64,000 bases of DNA from Mycolicibacterium gilvum. GTDB lineage: Bacteria; Actinomycetota; Actinomycetes; Mycobacteriales; Mycobacteriaceae. The notes below the pieces were generated by a model that saw only the letters and a program-made list of their open reading frames with translations, had not been told where the DNA came from and made no database searches. Within the stretch, counting starts at the first letter, position 1; every line of letters begins with the position of its first letter. The stretch spans positions 4,898,001 to 4,962,000 of the forward strand of contig NZ_UGQM01000001.1 in the NCBI RefSeq assembly GCF_900454025.1, in the 5' to 3' direction. The translations under genes and the position numbers were made by a program. Positions 17,610 through 28,798 of the stretch are shown piece after piece.

Positions 17610-17741
17610 ATGGTCGATCAGAAAGAGAAGAACCGCAAGAAGGCGCTCATCATCCTGCAGATCGTCGTGTACGGATACCTGGCGCTGATGTTCGGCATCC
17701 AGCTCTACATGTCGTTCGCCCGCGGTTGGTGGGAGCTGTGA
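17610..17741 (+). CDS. 43-residue single-helix membrane protein
   Basis: ATG 17610 is preceded by AGGAAGGA about 9 nt upstream. The product MVDQKEKNRKKALI... has a charged N-terminus, one transmembrane helix and an aromatic end (FARGWWEL). Its stop overlaps the GTG of membrane-protein copy B, so translation is coupled. It resembles, in design though not clearly in sequence, the 35-residue protein before copy A's regulator region. Confidence 0.78.
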   Translation: MVDQKEKNRKKALIILQIVVYGYLALMFGIQLYMSFARGWWEL

Positions 17742-18472
17742 ACTTCCCTACGCTGAAACGGAAGTCGGAGACCGCGGCCGTCGCAACCGGCGTGCGTCCC
17801 GGTCCGGGCAATCTCGAGGCCCACTACGACGAGTCGAGGGCCGCCCAGCGTCGCGCCGACAAGTGGATGATCGCCGGTGCGGCGCTGATGGGAATGTGGG
17901 CGCCCGGCCTGATCGGACTACCCATCTTCATGCGCGGCGTCTGGCTGCAGCGCCAGGCGTTGCAGGCCGGGTTGTCGGTGCGGCCGATGATCGTCACGCT
18001 GATCGGCTACCTGGTGCTGATCGACGGAATGCTCAACAGCCTCGGCTGGGCGCTGGACCTCGTCGCCAACCACACGCTGATCAACCGAGTGCTGATGGTC
18101 GGCTGGGGCGCGATGTTCGATGCGGGCTATTTCTGGCATTACAACGAGGCGTGGATCGGCGGCGCGGCCGCACCGGGTGAGAAGTCGATGGTGTTCGGCA
18201 TGATCCTCACCGTCTTCGCGATGCGCTGCGCCGCTGCGATCGGGTTCCTGCAGATGAAGCGCTGGGGGCATCAGTGGATGATCATCACCTGCTGGATGGG
18301 AGTGCTCATCTGGTGCCTGTACGTGTTCAACATGACCATGTACGCCGACGTGCGCTACGCCGGGGTCGTGTTCCCCGTCATCGGCTGGTGGCTCTACGAC
18401 ATCTTCTACATCACACCGTTTCTCGCGATCCCGTACCTGCACACGGTCAACCGTGAGATCTTCTCGGACTAA
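17738..18472 (+). CDS. Six-helix membrane protein, copy B (unrecognised family)
   Basis: GTG 17738 overlaps the stop of the 43-residue gene; 244 residues. The layout is the same as copy [22 protein letters not shown] and [11 protein letters not shown] are all kept, and the last third is almost identical at amino-acid and even codon level. Differences cluster in the N-terminal 90 residues. Two copies flanking the VWA/MoxR pair suggest a heteromeric membrane complex or a duplicated catalytic subunit. Function unknown. Confidence 0.82.
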   Translation: MNFPTLKRKSETAAVATGVRPGPGNLEAHYDESRAAQRRADKWMIAGAALMGMWAPGLIGLPIFMRGVWLQRQALQAGLSVRPMIVTLIGYLVLIDGMLNSLGWALDLVANHTLINRVLMVGWGAMFDAGYFWHYNEAWIGGAAAPGEKSMVFGMILTVFAMRCAAAIGFLQMKRWGHQWMIITCWMGVLIWCLYVFNMTMYADVRYAGVVFPVIGWWLYDIFYITPFLAIPYLHTVNREIFSD

Positions 18473-18483
18473 GGAGTTCAACT

Positions 18484-18918
18484 GTGACTGCCTCGGAAAC
18501 GACCCAGGAGAAGACCGAAGACCTGCCCCCGGGCACCACGCCGTACTACGCGCGCATGCACAAGTGGATCAAGCGTGCCGTGCTGGTCTGCCTCGTCGCA
18601 CTCGTCATCGAAGGCGCGTTCACGCTGCCGTTCATGGCGGTGTACTACGGCTATCCCACGCTGAGCCTCACCGAGATCTGCAGCGAGCTGCTCAAAGTCC
18701 GGTACTCCGACGACACGCTGGAATGTCAGGTGCCCTACCCGGCTCTCGGCCCGCCCGAGGGGGCTGCGGGCAAGGACACCGCACAGGATGAATGGGGAAT
18801 CCAGCCGGTGCCCAAGTACGACCGCATCGGATGGCGCGAACTGGTTCGCCGGCATGAGGAACGCGAGGCACGTCAGGCCCAGGAGGCCGCGCAGCAGGAC
18901 CAGGCGGGTTCACCGTGA
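18484..18918 (+). CDS. Single-helix membrane protein with soluble C-terminal tail
   Basis: GTG 18484 follows AGGAGTT; 144 residues. Residues about 28-57 form one helix ('[20 protein letters not shown]'), followed by an extramembrane segment with two cysteines (CSELL and LECQVP) and a charged, Gln/Glu-rich C-terminus. I do not recognise the family. Its position between copy B and the first P450, with a GTGA overlap at 18915, points to a component of the same complex or pathway. Confidence 0.72.
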   Translation: MTASETTQEKTEDLPPGTTPYYARMHKWIKRAVLVCLVALVIEGAFTLPFMAVYYGYPTLSLTEICSELLKVRYSDDTLECQVPYPALGPPEGAAGKDTAQDEWGIQPVPKYDRIGWRELVRRHEEREARQAQEAAQQDQAGSP

Positions 18919-20132
18919 GCCCGACGGTCGAGCAGCATGCCGAGAACTGGGATCTGAGGCACGCCGATTTCAACGACCCGGACTTCCTCTATGACGTGTA
19001 CACCGTCATGCGCGGGAACTCCCCGTTCGCGCGCACCGACAACCCGTTCCTGAGCGCGACCCCGTCCGGGGCCTGGGTTGCCGTGCGCTACGCCGAATGC
19101 GTTCAGATCCTGCAGGATTGGGAGCACTTCTCCAGCAGCCCGACCCCGGAGGGCGCCGAGCAGCTCGCCGGTGATCTGGTCATCACCCTCGATCCACCGC
19201 GCCAGCAGAAGTTCCGCAAGGTGCTCAACCCGTACTTCTCGCCGGCACGCATGAAGGCGCTGCGGCATGAGATCGCCGCAGAGACAGATGATCTCATCGA
19301 CGTGTTCATCGAGAGCGGGTCCGGTGACCTCGCCGAGGTGGCGTGGCGGCAACCGGGGATCGTGTTCTTCAAGTATCTCCTCGGGATGCCCGTCGACGAC
19401 GTACCGCTGTGTGTGGAACTGACCGACACCGCACTCAACGGCGCGACCGAGGAAGCCCGGATGGGGGCCTGGGGCGGCCTCTATCAGCATCTGCACGATG
19501 CCGTGACGGCCCGCACCGCAGAGCCACCCCGCGACGACATGATCGACGTGCTCCTCTCCGCCGAGATCGACGGCGAGAAGCTCGCGTTCGGCGACGTGGT
19601 GTCCAACGCGATGCTGCTGGTGCAGGCCGGCCTCGAGACCACCGCCAGCGCAATGTCGTTCGCATACCACTACCTGGCCACCCATCCGGCCGAGCGCGAC
19701 CGTCTGATCGCCGAGCCCGACCTGCTCGCCCGCGCGGTCGAGGAGTTCATCCGGTTCGCCGGCTCCATCCACGGCATCCCGCGCACCGTCGCCAAAGAGG
19801 TGGAGCTGAGCGGTTGCACCTTCTCCCCCGGCGAGTCGGTGATCGTCAACTACGCCTCCGCCAACCGCGACGAGGAGCAGTTCCCCGAGGCGGCCCGCTG
19901 CATCCTCGACCGTCGGGAGAACCGGCATCTCGGATTCGGTGCGGGGGTGCACCGCTGCCTCGGTTCCAACCTCGCCCGCCTGGAGTTCCAGGTGGGCCTG
20001 GAGCGGGTGCTGACCCGGATGCCGGACTTCACGCTCACCGCCGGTGCGGAGGCGAAGTTCCACGGGAACTCCGTCACACGCGGATTCCGTTCCGTTCCCG
20101 TCACATTCACTCCGGCGGCCAGGACACGATGA
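18915..20132 (+). CDS. Cytochrome P450 (first of three)
   Basis: 405 residues from GTG 18915. I-helix AGLETT, K-helix EFIR, and the heme loop [10 protein letters not shown] with the axial Cys at about residue 348. This is a soluble bacterial class I P450 using ferredoxin and ferredoxin reductase; neither partner is encoded nearby. Substrate not predictable from sequence; the context (reductases, ERG2-like isomerase) suggests a polycyclic or terpenoid-like lipid (inference). It overlaps the next gene by 4 nt. Confidence 0.93.
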   Translation: MSPTVEQHAENWDLRHADFNDPDFLYDVYTVMRGNSPFARTDNPFLSATPSGAWVAVRYAECVQILQDWEHFSSSPTPEGAEQLAGDLVITLDPPRQQKFRKVLNPYFSPARMKALRHEIAAETDDLIDVFIESGSGDLAEVAWRQPGIVFFKYLLGMPVDDVPLCVELTDTALNGATEEARMGAWGGLYQHLHDAVTARTAEPPRDDMIDVLLSAEIDGEKLAFGDVVSNAMLLVQAGLETTASAMSFAYHYLATHPAERDRLIAEPDLLARAVEEFIRFAGSIHGIPRTVAKEVELSGCTFSPGESVIVNYASANRDEEQFPEAARCILDRRENRHLGFGAGVHRCLGSNLARLEFQVGLERVLTRMPDFTLTAGAEAKFHGNSVTRGFRSVPVTFTPAARTR

Positions 20133-21181
20133 CCTACAGGGTGGTGCAGTGGACGACCGGCAACGTCGGGCGCAAGTCCGTGCACGCTGTGGTCGCCAAC
20201 TCCGACCTCGACCTCGTCGGGTGTTACGCATGGTCTCCCGACAAGGTCGGCCGCGACGCCGGTGAGCTGTGCGGCCTCGACCCGCTGGGTGTCATGGCCA
20301 CCGACGACGTCGACGCCCTCCTCGCTCTGAAACCCGACTGCGTCGTGTACAACCCGATGTTCGCCGATGTCGACGAGCTGGTGCGCATCCTCGGCGCCGG
20401 GGTCAACGTCGTCACGACCTCGGAGTTCATCAACGGCCACAACCTCGGCGCCGACCGCGACCGCATCGCCGCCGCCTGCGCCCACGGCGACGCGACGATC
20501 TTCGGCAGCGGTATCAACCCCGGCTTCATCCAGCTGTTCGCCGTCGTGACCGCCGGGCTGTCCGACCGCATCGACAGGATCTCTGTCGTCGAGTCCTTCG
20601 ACACCACCATCTACAACTCACCCGCCACCGAGATACCGATGGGCTTCGGCTATCCCATCGACCACCCGGACCTGCAGAGCATCACCGAGAAGGGGTCTGG
20701 CGTCTTCCGGGAAGCTGTCCAGCTCATCGCCGACGCGCTCGGCACCGAGCTCGACGACATCCACTGTCAGGCAACGTATGCCGAGACGACGCAGGACCTA
20801 CCCCTGCCCGGCGACTGGACCATCGCCGCCGGATGTGTGGCGGGCATCGACGTCCGATGGACCGGCCGGGCCGGCGGCCGCGACGTCATCGACATCCGCG
20901 GGATCTGGACCAAGGGCCAGTCGCTGGCACCGCAGTGGTCGACCTCGTTCGGCTACACGGTCACGGTCGAGGGCAGGCCGACGATCAAGACCACGCTGAG
21001 TTTCGAGCCCCCACCGGATTTCGTCGCCGAGACACTCGATGACTTCATCATGCTCGGGCTCACCATCACGGCGATGCCGGCGATCACGGCGATTCCGGCC
21101 GTCGTCGCCGCCCCCGCGGGTATCGCCACCTACAACGATCTACCGCTCCTGCAGCCCCGCGGAGTGCTGAAGACCAGCTGA
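20129..21181 (+). CDS. DapB-fold NAD(P)H-dependent dehydrogenase
   Basis: ATG 20129 overlaps the P450 stop; 350 residues. The N-terminus carries the Rossmann sequence VVQWTTGNVGRKS and the family block 'WSPDKVGRDAGELCGL'. It is closely similar in design to the gene at 11668-12756, and more distantly to the next gene. Enzymes of this fold reduce C=N or C=O bonds, or deaminate amino acids; the physiological substrate here is unknown. Note the longer open frame back to 19343 is a shadow of the P450. Confidence 0.83.
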   Translation: MTYRVVQWTTGNVGRKSVHAVVANSDLDLVGCYAWSPDKVGRDAGELCGLDPLGVMATDDVDALLALKPDCVVYNPMFADVDELVRILGAGVNVVTTSEFINGHNLGADRDRIAAACAHGDATIFGSGINPGFIQLFAVVTAGLSDRIDRISVVESFDTTIYNSPATEIPMGFGYPIDHPDLQSITEKGSGVFREAVQLIADALGTELDDIHCQATYAETTQDLPLPGDWTIAAGCVAGIDVRWTGRAGGRDVIDIRGIWTKGQSLAPQWSTSFGYTVTVEGRPTIKTTLSFEPPPDFVAETLDDFIMLGLTITAMPAITAIPAVVAAPAGIATYNDLPLLQPRGVLKTS

Positions 21182-21193
21182 AGGGTGACATGT

Positions 21194-22248
21194 ATGCCGG
21201 ACAGGACCTACCGGGTGATCCAGTGGATGACCGGCGATGTCGGACAGGTCGGGATCCGGCATTTCGCCGCGTCGCCCGTCTTCGACCTCGTCGGGGTGCT
21301 CGTCCACAGCAAGGACAAAGTCGGCAGGGACGCCGGCGAGATCGCCGGGATCGCGCCCATCGGTGTCGCGGCCACCGACGACGTCGATGCCGTCGTCGCC
21401 CTGGACGCCGACTGCGTCTTCTACACCCCGATCATCATGGACGTCGACACCGTGTGCCGGCTGCTGCGATCGGGAAAGAACGTGGTGACGACCGCCGGAT
21501 TCTTCCACCCCAGCAAGGACTTCCGAGAGGCCGGTGAGCAGATCCGCGCCGCGTGCGCCGACGGCGCGACCTCCTTCCACGGTGGCGGCATCCATCCCGG
21601 CTATGCCGGCGACCTCCTGCCGCTCACGCTGGCCCGGGTGATGAGCAGGATCGACACCATCAACCTCTACGAGGTCGTCGACGTGCTCAAGGACGCGCCG
21701 ATCGACCACATCGACTGGATGGGATTCGGCAAGGACAAGACCGCATTCCTGGCGGAACCGACCATTCTGGGCCTCGGGCTGCCGTTCTTCGCCCAGTCGA
21801 TGTACATGATCGCCGACGGGCTCGGGGTCACCATCGACGACGTGTCCGCCGCCGACATCGACGTCGCCACCGCCGTCGCCGACATTCCGCACCGCGACGG
21901 CGCGATCCCGAAGGGCACGGTCGCCGCGCAACGGCACGAGTGGACGGCGTGGGTCGACGGCAAACCGCTGATCGTCTTCCACGCCATCTATGTCACCGCC
22001 GGTCCCGACATGCTCGACCCGGCCTGGGATTGGGGCGAGACGCGCTATGAGATCGTCATCGACGGTGATACACCCACCGAGCTCACCCTCAAAGGGGTCC
22101 GCCAACCCGACGGCACCATGGCCCACCCGGGATACACCTGGACCGCGATGGGGGCCGTGAACGCGATCCCCGACGTGTGCGACGGGCCACCGGGCTGGCG
22201 CACCCATCTGGATCTCGGGTTGGTACGGCCGCGTGGGCTGGTGCGACC

Positions 22249-22252
<4 letters not shown>
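21194..22252 (+). CDS. DapB-fold NAD(P)H-dependent dehydrogenase
   Basis: ATG 21194 is chosen because AAGGG lies about 9 nt upstream; GTG 21185 is an alternative. 352 residues with VIQWMTGDVGQVG and 'HSKDKVGRDAGEIAGI'. It is a paralogue of the preceding gene but clearly diverged in the substrate domain, so the two may form a heteromer or act in series. The stop overlaps the VOC gene. Confidence 0.82.
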
Positions 22253-25050
<2,798 letters not shown>

Positions 25051-25054
<4 letters not shown>

Positions 25055-25317
25055 CCTACCGGATCGACCCCGATGTGCTGCACGAAGTCGCCGTCCGCGC
25101 GGTGGGGGTGCCCGTCGACAGCGGCGAACTCATCACCCGCACAATCGAACTGCTGGCCGAGGCCTATCCCGACCTTATCGACACGACGCCGGGACGCTGG
25201 GTCGGCAGCAAAGCCGGCGGAGTGCTCGGCAAGGTGCGGTTCCTGTACTTCAGCCCCCGCGAGTACATCGTGATCTTCGGCTCACCGACCGGCACACAGG
25301 GGTTTTCGGGACGCTAC
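25051..25317 (+). pseudogene. ERG2/sigma-1-receptor homologue, 5' part (IS-interrupted)
   Basis: The first 89 codons of a gene whose remainder lies at 27019-27327. 'YRIDPDVLHEVAVRAVG', 'EYIVIFGSPTGTQGFSGRY' match fungal C-8 sterol isomerase (ERG2) and the animal sigma-1 receptor (LLFG..LGSRGHSGRY in the human protein). The break falls exactly after the TAC codon that forms the target duplication. As it stands translation reads 7 residues into the insertion sequence and stops at 25341, leaving a 96-residue fragment that lacks the conserved EYGRG ligand-binding segment. ERG2 shifts the sterol double bond from C8 to C7; the bacterial substrate is unknown. Confidence 0.9.
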
Positions 25318-27014
25318 CCCGGATTTTTCGTGGAATGTTGACTGTGGGGGTGTGTAGATAAGCGAAAGTGCCTGTCCTGCAAGGAATAATTGGACTTCTC
25401 TACGGTTCAAAAACCCTGACGGGAAGGCACTTCGCAGGTGAAGAATATCGCGGCGGCATCGCCGGTGAAAGTTTCCGCCGACGGCCATGGCGTTGTGTCG
25501 CATGCCGGGATGGGCATGCTGCGTGAGCTTGCCGACCGGACCGGCTTATCGGCGCAGGTCACGGCCGCGTTGGCCGACACCTACCGCGGCCCGTGGGTGT
25601 ATGCGCCTGGGGAGGTGTTCGCTGATCTGGCGGCCGCGGTCGCCGACGGCGCGGACTGCATCGACGCGGTCGGTCAGCTGTGCGGTGACCGGGAGCACGT
25701 CCTGGGGGCCAAGGCCTCAACGACCACCATGTGGCGGCTGATCGATGAGCGGATCGATGCCGCGCATCTACCCGGGGTGCGCGCAGCCCGAGCCGCGGCG
25801 CGGGCAGCGGCCTGGGCTGTCGGAGCCGCCCCCACCACCGGCGGCTGGCTGCATATCGACATCGATGCCACGCTGGTGATCGATCACTCCGACAACAAGG
25901 CCGGGGCTGCGCCGACCTGGAAGAAAACGTTCGGGCTGCACCCGCTGCTGGCGTTTCTGGACCGCCCCGACATCGCCGGCGGCGAAGCCCTGGCCGGGTT
26001 GCTGCGCAACGGTAACGCCGGCTCCAACACCGCCTCCGACCACATCATCGTCCTGCACCAGGCTTTGGCATCGCTGCCAGCGGCGTGGCGGCCCAACCCC
26101 GACGATCCCGACAACCCCGAGGCCCCGAAGGTGTTGGTGCGCTGCGATACCGCCGGATCCACCCACAAATTCGCCGCAGCGTGCCGGGCCGCCGGGGCCG
26201 GGTTCTCCTTCGGGTACCCCGTCGATACCCGCGTCCAGGACGCCGTGGACACCCTCAACCTCGGCGATTGCTGGTATCCAGCGATCGACACCGACGGCGG
26301 GATCCGCGACGGCGCGTGGGTCGCTGAAGCCACCGACCTGGTCAACCTGGCCTCCTGGCCCGAAGGGACCCGGCTGATCCTGCGTAAAGAACGCCCCCAC
26401 CCCGGCGCGCAGTTGCGGTTCACCGACGCCGACGGCATGCGGGTCACCGCGTTCATCACCGACACACCACCGGGTGTCGTACCCGGTCAGGTCGCCGGTC
26501 TGGAACTACGGCACCGCCAGCACGCCCGCGTCGAGGACCGTATCCGCGAACTCAAAGCCACCGGGCTGCGTAACCTGCCCTGCCACTCCTTCTGGGCCAA
26601 TGCTGCCTGGCTCGAAATCGTCCTGGCCGCCGCTGACCTGGTCACCTGGACCCGCCTCATCGGGTTCGCCAGCGATCGCGCTCTGGCCCGCGTCGAGATC
26701 ACCACGTTCCGCTACCGGGTCCTGCACGTGGCCGCCCGTATCACCCGCGGCGCCCGCCAACTGCGGCTACGCATCGATGCCACCTGGCGCTGGGCGGCGG
26801 CGATCGCCGCCGCCTGGCACCGCGTCCGCACCGCCTTCGGATAACACCCCACCCCATCGGACCCATCAACGATGAAGGACCCACAGGCCCCAGGAAAGCC
26901 CGCCCCACCCGGCGACACGGGACAGCACCTCTACGCCACCACACGAAAACCACTACCCAACAACACAACTCGGCATCACACCGAACCCACACCAATTACC
27001 ACGCAAAATCCGGG
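25318..27014. mobile_element. IS1380-family insertion sequence, 1697 bp
   Basis: Ends are 16-bp inverted repeats: CCCGGATTTTTCGTGG (25318-25333) and CCACGCAAAATCCGGG (26999-27014), 15/16 matching. They start with CC as in the IS1380/ISEcp1 group and are flanked by a 4-bp duplication. One transposase gene (25438-26844) fills the element; 170 bp of A/C-rich non-coding DNA lies at the right end. The perfect duplication and intact transposase indicate a recent and possibly active insertion. Confidence 0.95.
25438..26844 (+). CDS. IS1380-family DDE transposase
   Basis: 468 residues from GTG 25438. Acidic catalytic candidates are the Asp of 'HIDIDATLVIDHS', the Asp of VRCDTAGS and the Glu of 'ARVEDRIRELKATG', in the spacing of the DDE_Tnp_1 IS1380 group. 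The C-terminus is basic. It catalyses cut-and-paste type movement of the surrounding element. The reading frame is complete. Confidence 0.94.
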   Translation: MKNIAAASPVKVSADGHGVVSHAGMGMLRELADRTGLSAQVTAALADTYRGPWVYAPGEVFADLAAAVADGADCIDAVGQLCGDREHVLGAKASTTTMWRLIDERIDAAHLPGVRAARAAARAAAWAVGAAPTTGGWLHIDIDATLVIDHSDNKAGAAPTWKKTFGLHPLLAFLDRPDIAGGEALAGLLRNGNAGSNTASDHIIVLHQALASLPAAWRPNPDDPDNPEAPKVLVRCDTAGSTHKFAAACRAAGAGFSFGYPVDTRVQDAVDTLNLGDCWYPAIDTDGGIRDGAWVAEATDLVNLASWPEGTRLILRKERPHPGAQLRFTDADGMRVTAFITDTPPGVVPGQVAGLELRHRQHARVEDRIRELKATGLRNLPCHSFWANAAWLEIVLAAADLVTWTRLIGFASDRALARVEITTFRYRVLHVAARITRGARQLRLRIDATWRWAAAIAAAWHRVRTAFG

Positions 27015-27327
27015 CTACAAGCACGTCGATATCCACAAGTTCCTGTTGGCCGGGCAGATCGACTCCTACGACCTGGAATCCGACGACACCACCCCGCTGC
27101 CGCCGCTGCGCCCCGGGGACCGCACCTGCCTGGAGCGCGGGCACGCGCGCGGGCTGACCATCCACCCCGGGTCGTGGCACCTCGAATACGGACGCGGCGC
27201 CGTACCCACCACGCTGCCGTTCGCGATGGTGGACACCCTGCTGGTGTCGCTGGAGTTCGAGTCGGTGCGCCGGTCGACCGTCGAGTTCGCGAAGCTGATC
27301 CGGCGCGGCCGGCGCCGGCATGGGTAG
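27015..27327 (+). pseudogene. ERG2/sigma-1-receptor homologue, 3' part
   Basis: Beginning with the duplicated TAC codon, 102 further codons in the original frame encode 'KHVDIHKFLLAGQIDSYD', 'LRPGDRTCLERGHA' and 'HLEYGRGAVPTTLPFAMVDT'. The last matches the sigma-1/ERG2 signature (VEYGRGVIPSTLAFALADT in the human protein), including the Glu that binds cationic ligands there. Spliced to 25051-25317 this gives a 191-residue protein of normal family length. An open frame from 26872 joins the IS right end to this fragment, but it has no plausible ribosome site and is probably not a functional gene. Confidence 0.9.
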
Positions 27328-27379
27328 GTTGGTGCTGTCCCGCCGGCAGCCACGCAGGCGGCAACCCTGGAGGTAACCC

Positions 27380-28045
27380 ATGCGCGTCGTCATCGCCGGT
27401 GGTCACGGCAAGATCGCGTTGATCACCTCCCGGCTGTTGTCCGCGCGCGGCGACTCGGTGGCCGGCCTCATCCGCAATCCCGCGCACGAGGACGACCTGC
27501 GCGTGACCGGAGCCGAACCGGTCGTCCTCGATCTCGAGGACACCACCAACGGTGTCGTGTCGTCCCACCTGCGCGGCGCGGACGCGGTGATCTTCGCCGC
27601 GGGAGCCGGGCCCGGCAGCGGCGCCGCACGCAAGGAGACCGTCGACAGGGACGCGGCGGTCCTGCTCGCCGACGCCGCCGAAGCCGCCGGCGTGCAGCGC
27701 TACCTGATGATCTCCGCGATGGGCGCCGACGCGAACACCCCGGACGACGCCGCCGACGACGTATTCGTCGCCTATCTGCGCGCCAAGGGCGCCGCCGACG
27801 ACCTGATCCGTTCCCGCACAGAGCTTTACGCGACGATCGTGCGTCCCGGTCAACTCACCGACGACCCCGGCACCGGAAAGGTGGCGATCGCCGAACACAC
27901 CGGCCGAGGGAAGATCCCGCGTGCCGACGTCGCTGCGGTGCTGGTCGCGGTGCTCGACGCGCCGCAGACCGCCGGTCAGACCTTCGAGCTCATCTCCGGC
28001 GACACCGACATCGAGGTGGCCGTCGCATCGCTCGCCGTCGGCTGA
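27380..28045 (+). CDS. NAD(P)-binding (NmrA/SDR-a5-like) oxidoreductase
   Basis: ATG 27380 follows a strong GGAGGT site. 221 residues with the atypical Rossmann motif IAGGHGKIA, 'VIFAAGAGPGS' and 'YLMISAMGAD', as in extended/atypical SDRs related to YwnB/NmrA and flavin-reductase-like proteins. There is no Tyr-x-x-x-Lys at the canonical place, though 'YLRAKG' occupies a similar position. It may act as an NADPH sensor or reductase. It is convergent with the Rv0910-like gene. Confidence 0.82.
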   Translation: MRVVIAGGHGKIALITSRLLSARGDSVAGLIRNPAHEDDLRVTGAEPVVLDLEDTTNGVVSSHLRGADAVIFAAGAGPGSGAARKETVDRDAAVLLADAAEAAGVQRYLMISAMGADANTPDDAADDVFVAYLRAKGAADDLIRSRTELYATIVRPGQLTDDPGTGKVAIAEHTGRGKIPRADVAAVLVAVLDAPQTAGQTFELISGDTDIEVAVASLAVG

Positions 28046-28052
28046 GAACCGA

Positions 28053-28490
28053 TCAGGACGGTGCGAACACCGTCTTGAACCGGTCCAGCGACTCCTGGAT
28101 GTCACCCTTGAGCGCACCCGCGACGACCATCCCGATCGGGCCGAACAGCGCCGGTCCACCGAGATGGACGTCGAACGTCACGATGGCCCCCTCAGTGCTG
28201 GGCTTGATCCTGCCCATCAGCTTCACCTTGACCCCGCCCTTGCCGTCCCCGTTGAGGGTCATCGACTCCGGCGGCCGGTAGTGCACGACCGTCCAGCGCA
28301 TCCGGTTGGGCATGCCCTTCACCTCGACGATCGATTCGAGCTCCGTGCCCTTCTCGATCACCTCGGGCAACTTCGAGCGCCACACCCGGTGAATGGACAG
28401 CCACTCGCGGTATCGCGACAGATCCGAGGCGGCCTCCCACGCCGATTCCGGCGGCAGCGGGACGTCGACGGAAACGGAGAGCTTCGCCAT
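28053..28490 (-). CDS. SRPBCC-fold toxin, Rv0910-like
   Basis: 145 residues with the START/SRPBCC hot-dog-like cavity pattern ('VDVPLPPESAWEAASDLSRY' at the start, a long C-terminal helix). It lies directly downstream of an Rv0909-type antitoxin and ctpE, the same order as M. tuberculosis Rv0908-Rv0909-Rv0910, where Rv0910 is listed as the toxin of a type II pair. The fold binds hydrophobic ligands; the toxic mechanism is not clear. Start ATG 28490, 2 nt after the antitoxin stop. Confidence 0.85.
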   Translation of the reverse strand: MAKLSVSVDVPLPPESAWEAASDLSRYREWLSIHRVWRSKLPEVIEKGTELESIVEVKGMPNRMRWTVVHYRPPESMTLNGDGKGGVKVKLMGRIKPSTEGAIVTFDVHLGGPALFGPIGMVVAGALKGDIQESLDRFKTVFAPS

Positions 28491-28492
28491 CG

Positions 28493-28789
28493 CTACGAGG
28501 TCGGGGGCGCCGTCGGTGGTGCGGGCGGCGGCGGGGTGGCCGGAGGCGGAGGAGACGACGGCGGGGGCGACGACGGCGGCACCTGACCCGAACCCTGGGT
28601 GGGCGGCACCCGGCCCTGGTCGGTGTTGTCCGCGACAGCCTTCCTGGCGGCTTCCTGCACCTTGTCGACTGTCGACGAGTACTTGCCCTGGGTCTTCTTG
28701 TCGACGAGATTGCCGGCCTTGTCGATCACCGTGTCGACCTTGTCGGCATTCTTGGACAGAAGATCTTTGGCTTTATCCAGAAATCCCAT
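28493..28789 (-). CDS. Antitoxin, Rv0909/MT0933 family, with Pro-rich tail
   Basis: 98 residues. The helical N-terminal half (MGFLDKAKDLLSKNADKVD..., 'KTQGKYSSTVDKVQEAARK') is the Rv0909/MT0933 antitoxin signature. The C-terminal third is a low-complexity Pro/Ser/Thr stretch, longer than I expect for the family. It is coupled with the SRPBCC toxin gene (2-nt gap) and follows ctpE by 9 nt. Confidence 0.88.
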   Translation of the reverse strand: MGFLDKAKDLLSKNADKVDTVIDKAGNLVDKKTQGKYSSTVDKVQEAARKAVADNTDQGRVPPTQGSGQVPPSSPPPSSPPPPATPPPPAPPTAPPTS

Positions 28790-28798
28790 GCTCAGACT

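Larger units (their letters stand above)
25314..27018. repeat. 4-bp target-site duplication CTAC
   Basis: CTAC occurs at 25314-25317 and 27015-27018, immediately outside the inverted repeats of the IS1380-family element. It is the direct footprint of the insertion. Confidence 0.93.

Noticed and set aside
13758..18472. Six-helix proteins as PmoC/AmoC (copper monooxygenase) subunits
   Set aside because: The D-x3-H-x12-H copper motif of PmoC is absent and no PmoA/PmoB partner genes are present.
26872..27327. Apparent 151-codon gene after the IS1380 transposase
   Set aside because: Its first third is IS right-end DNA and the rest is the 3' half of the interrupted ERG2-like gene; it is better explained as a chimeric open frame.
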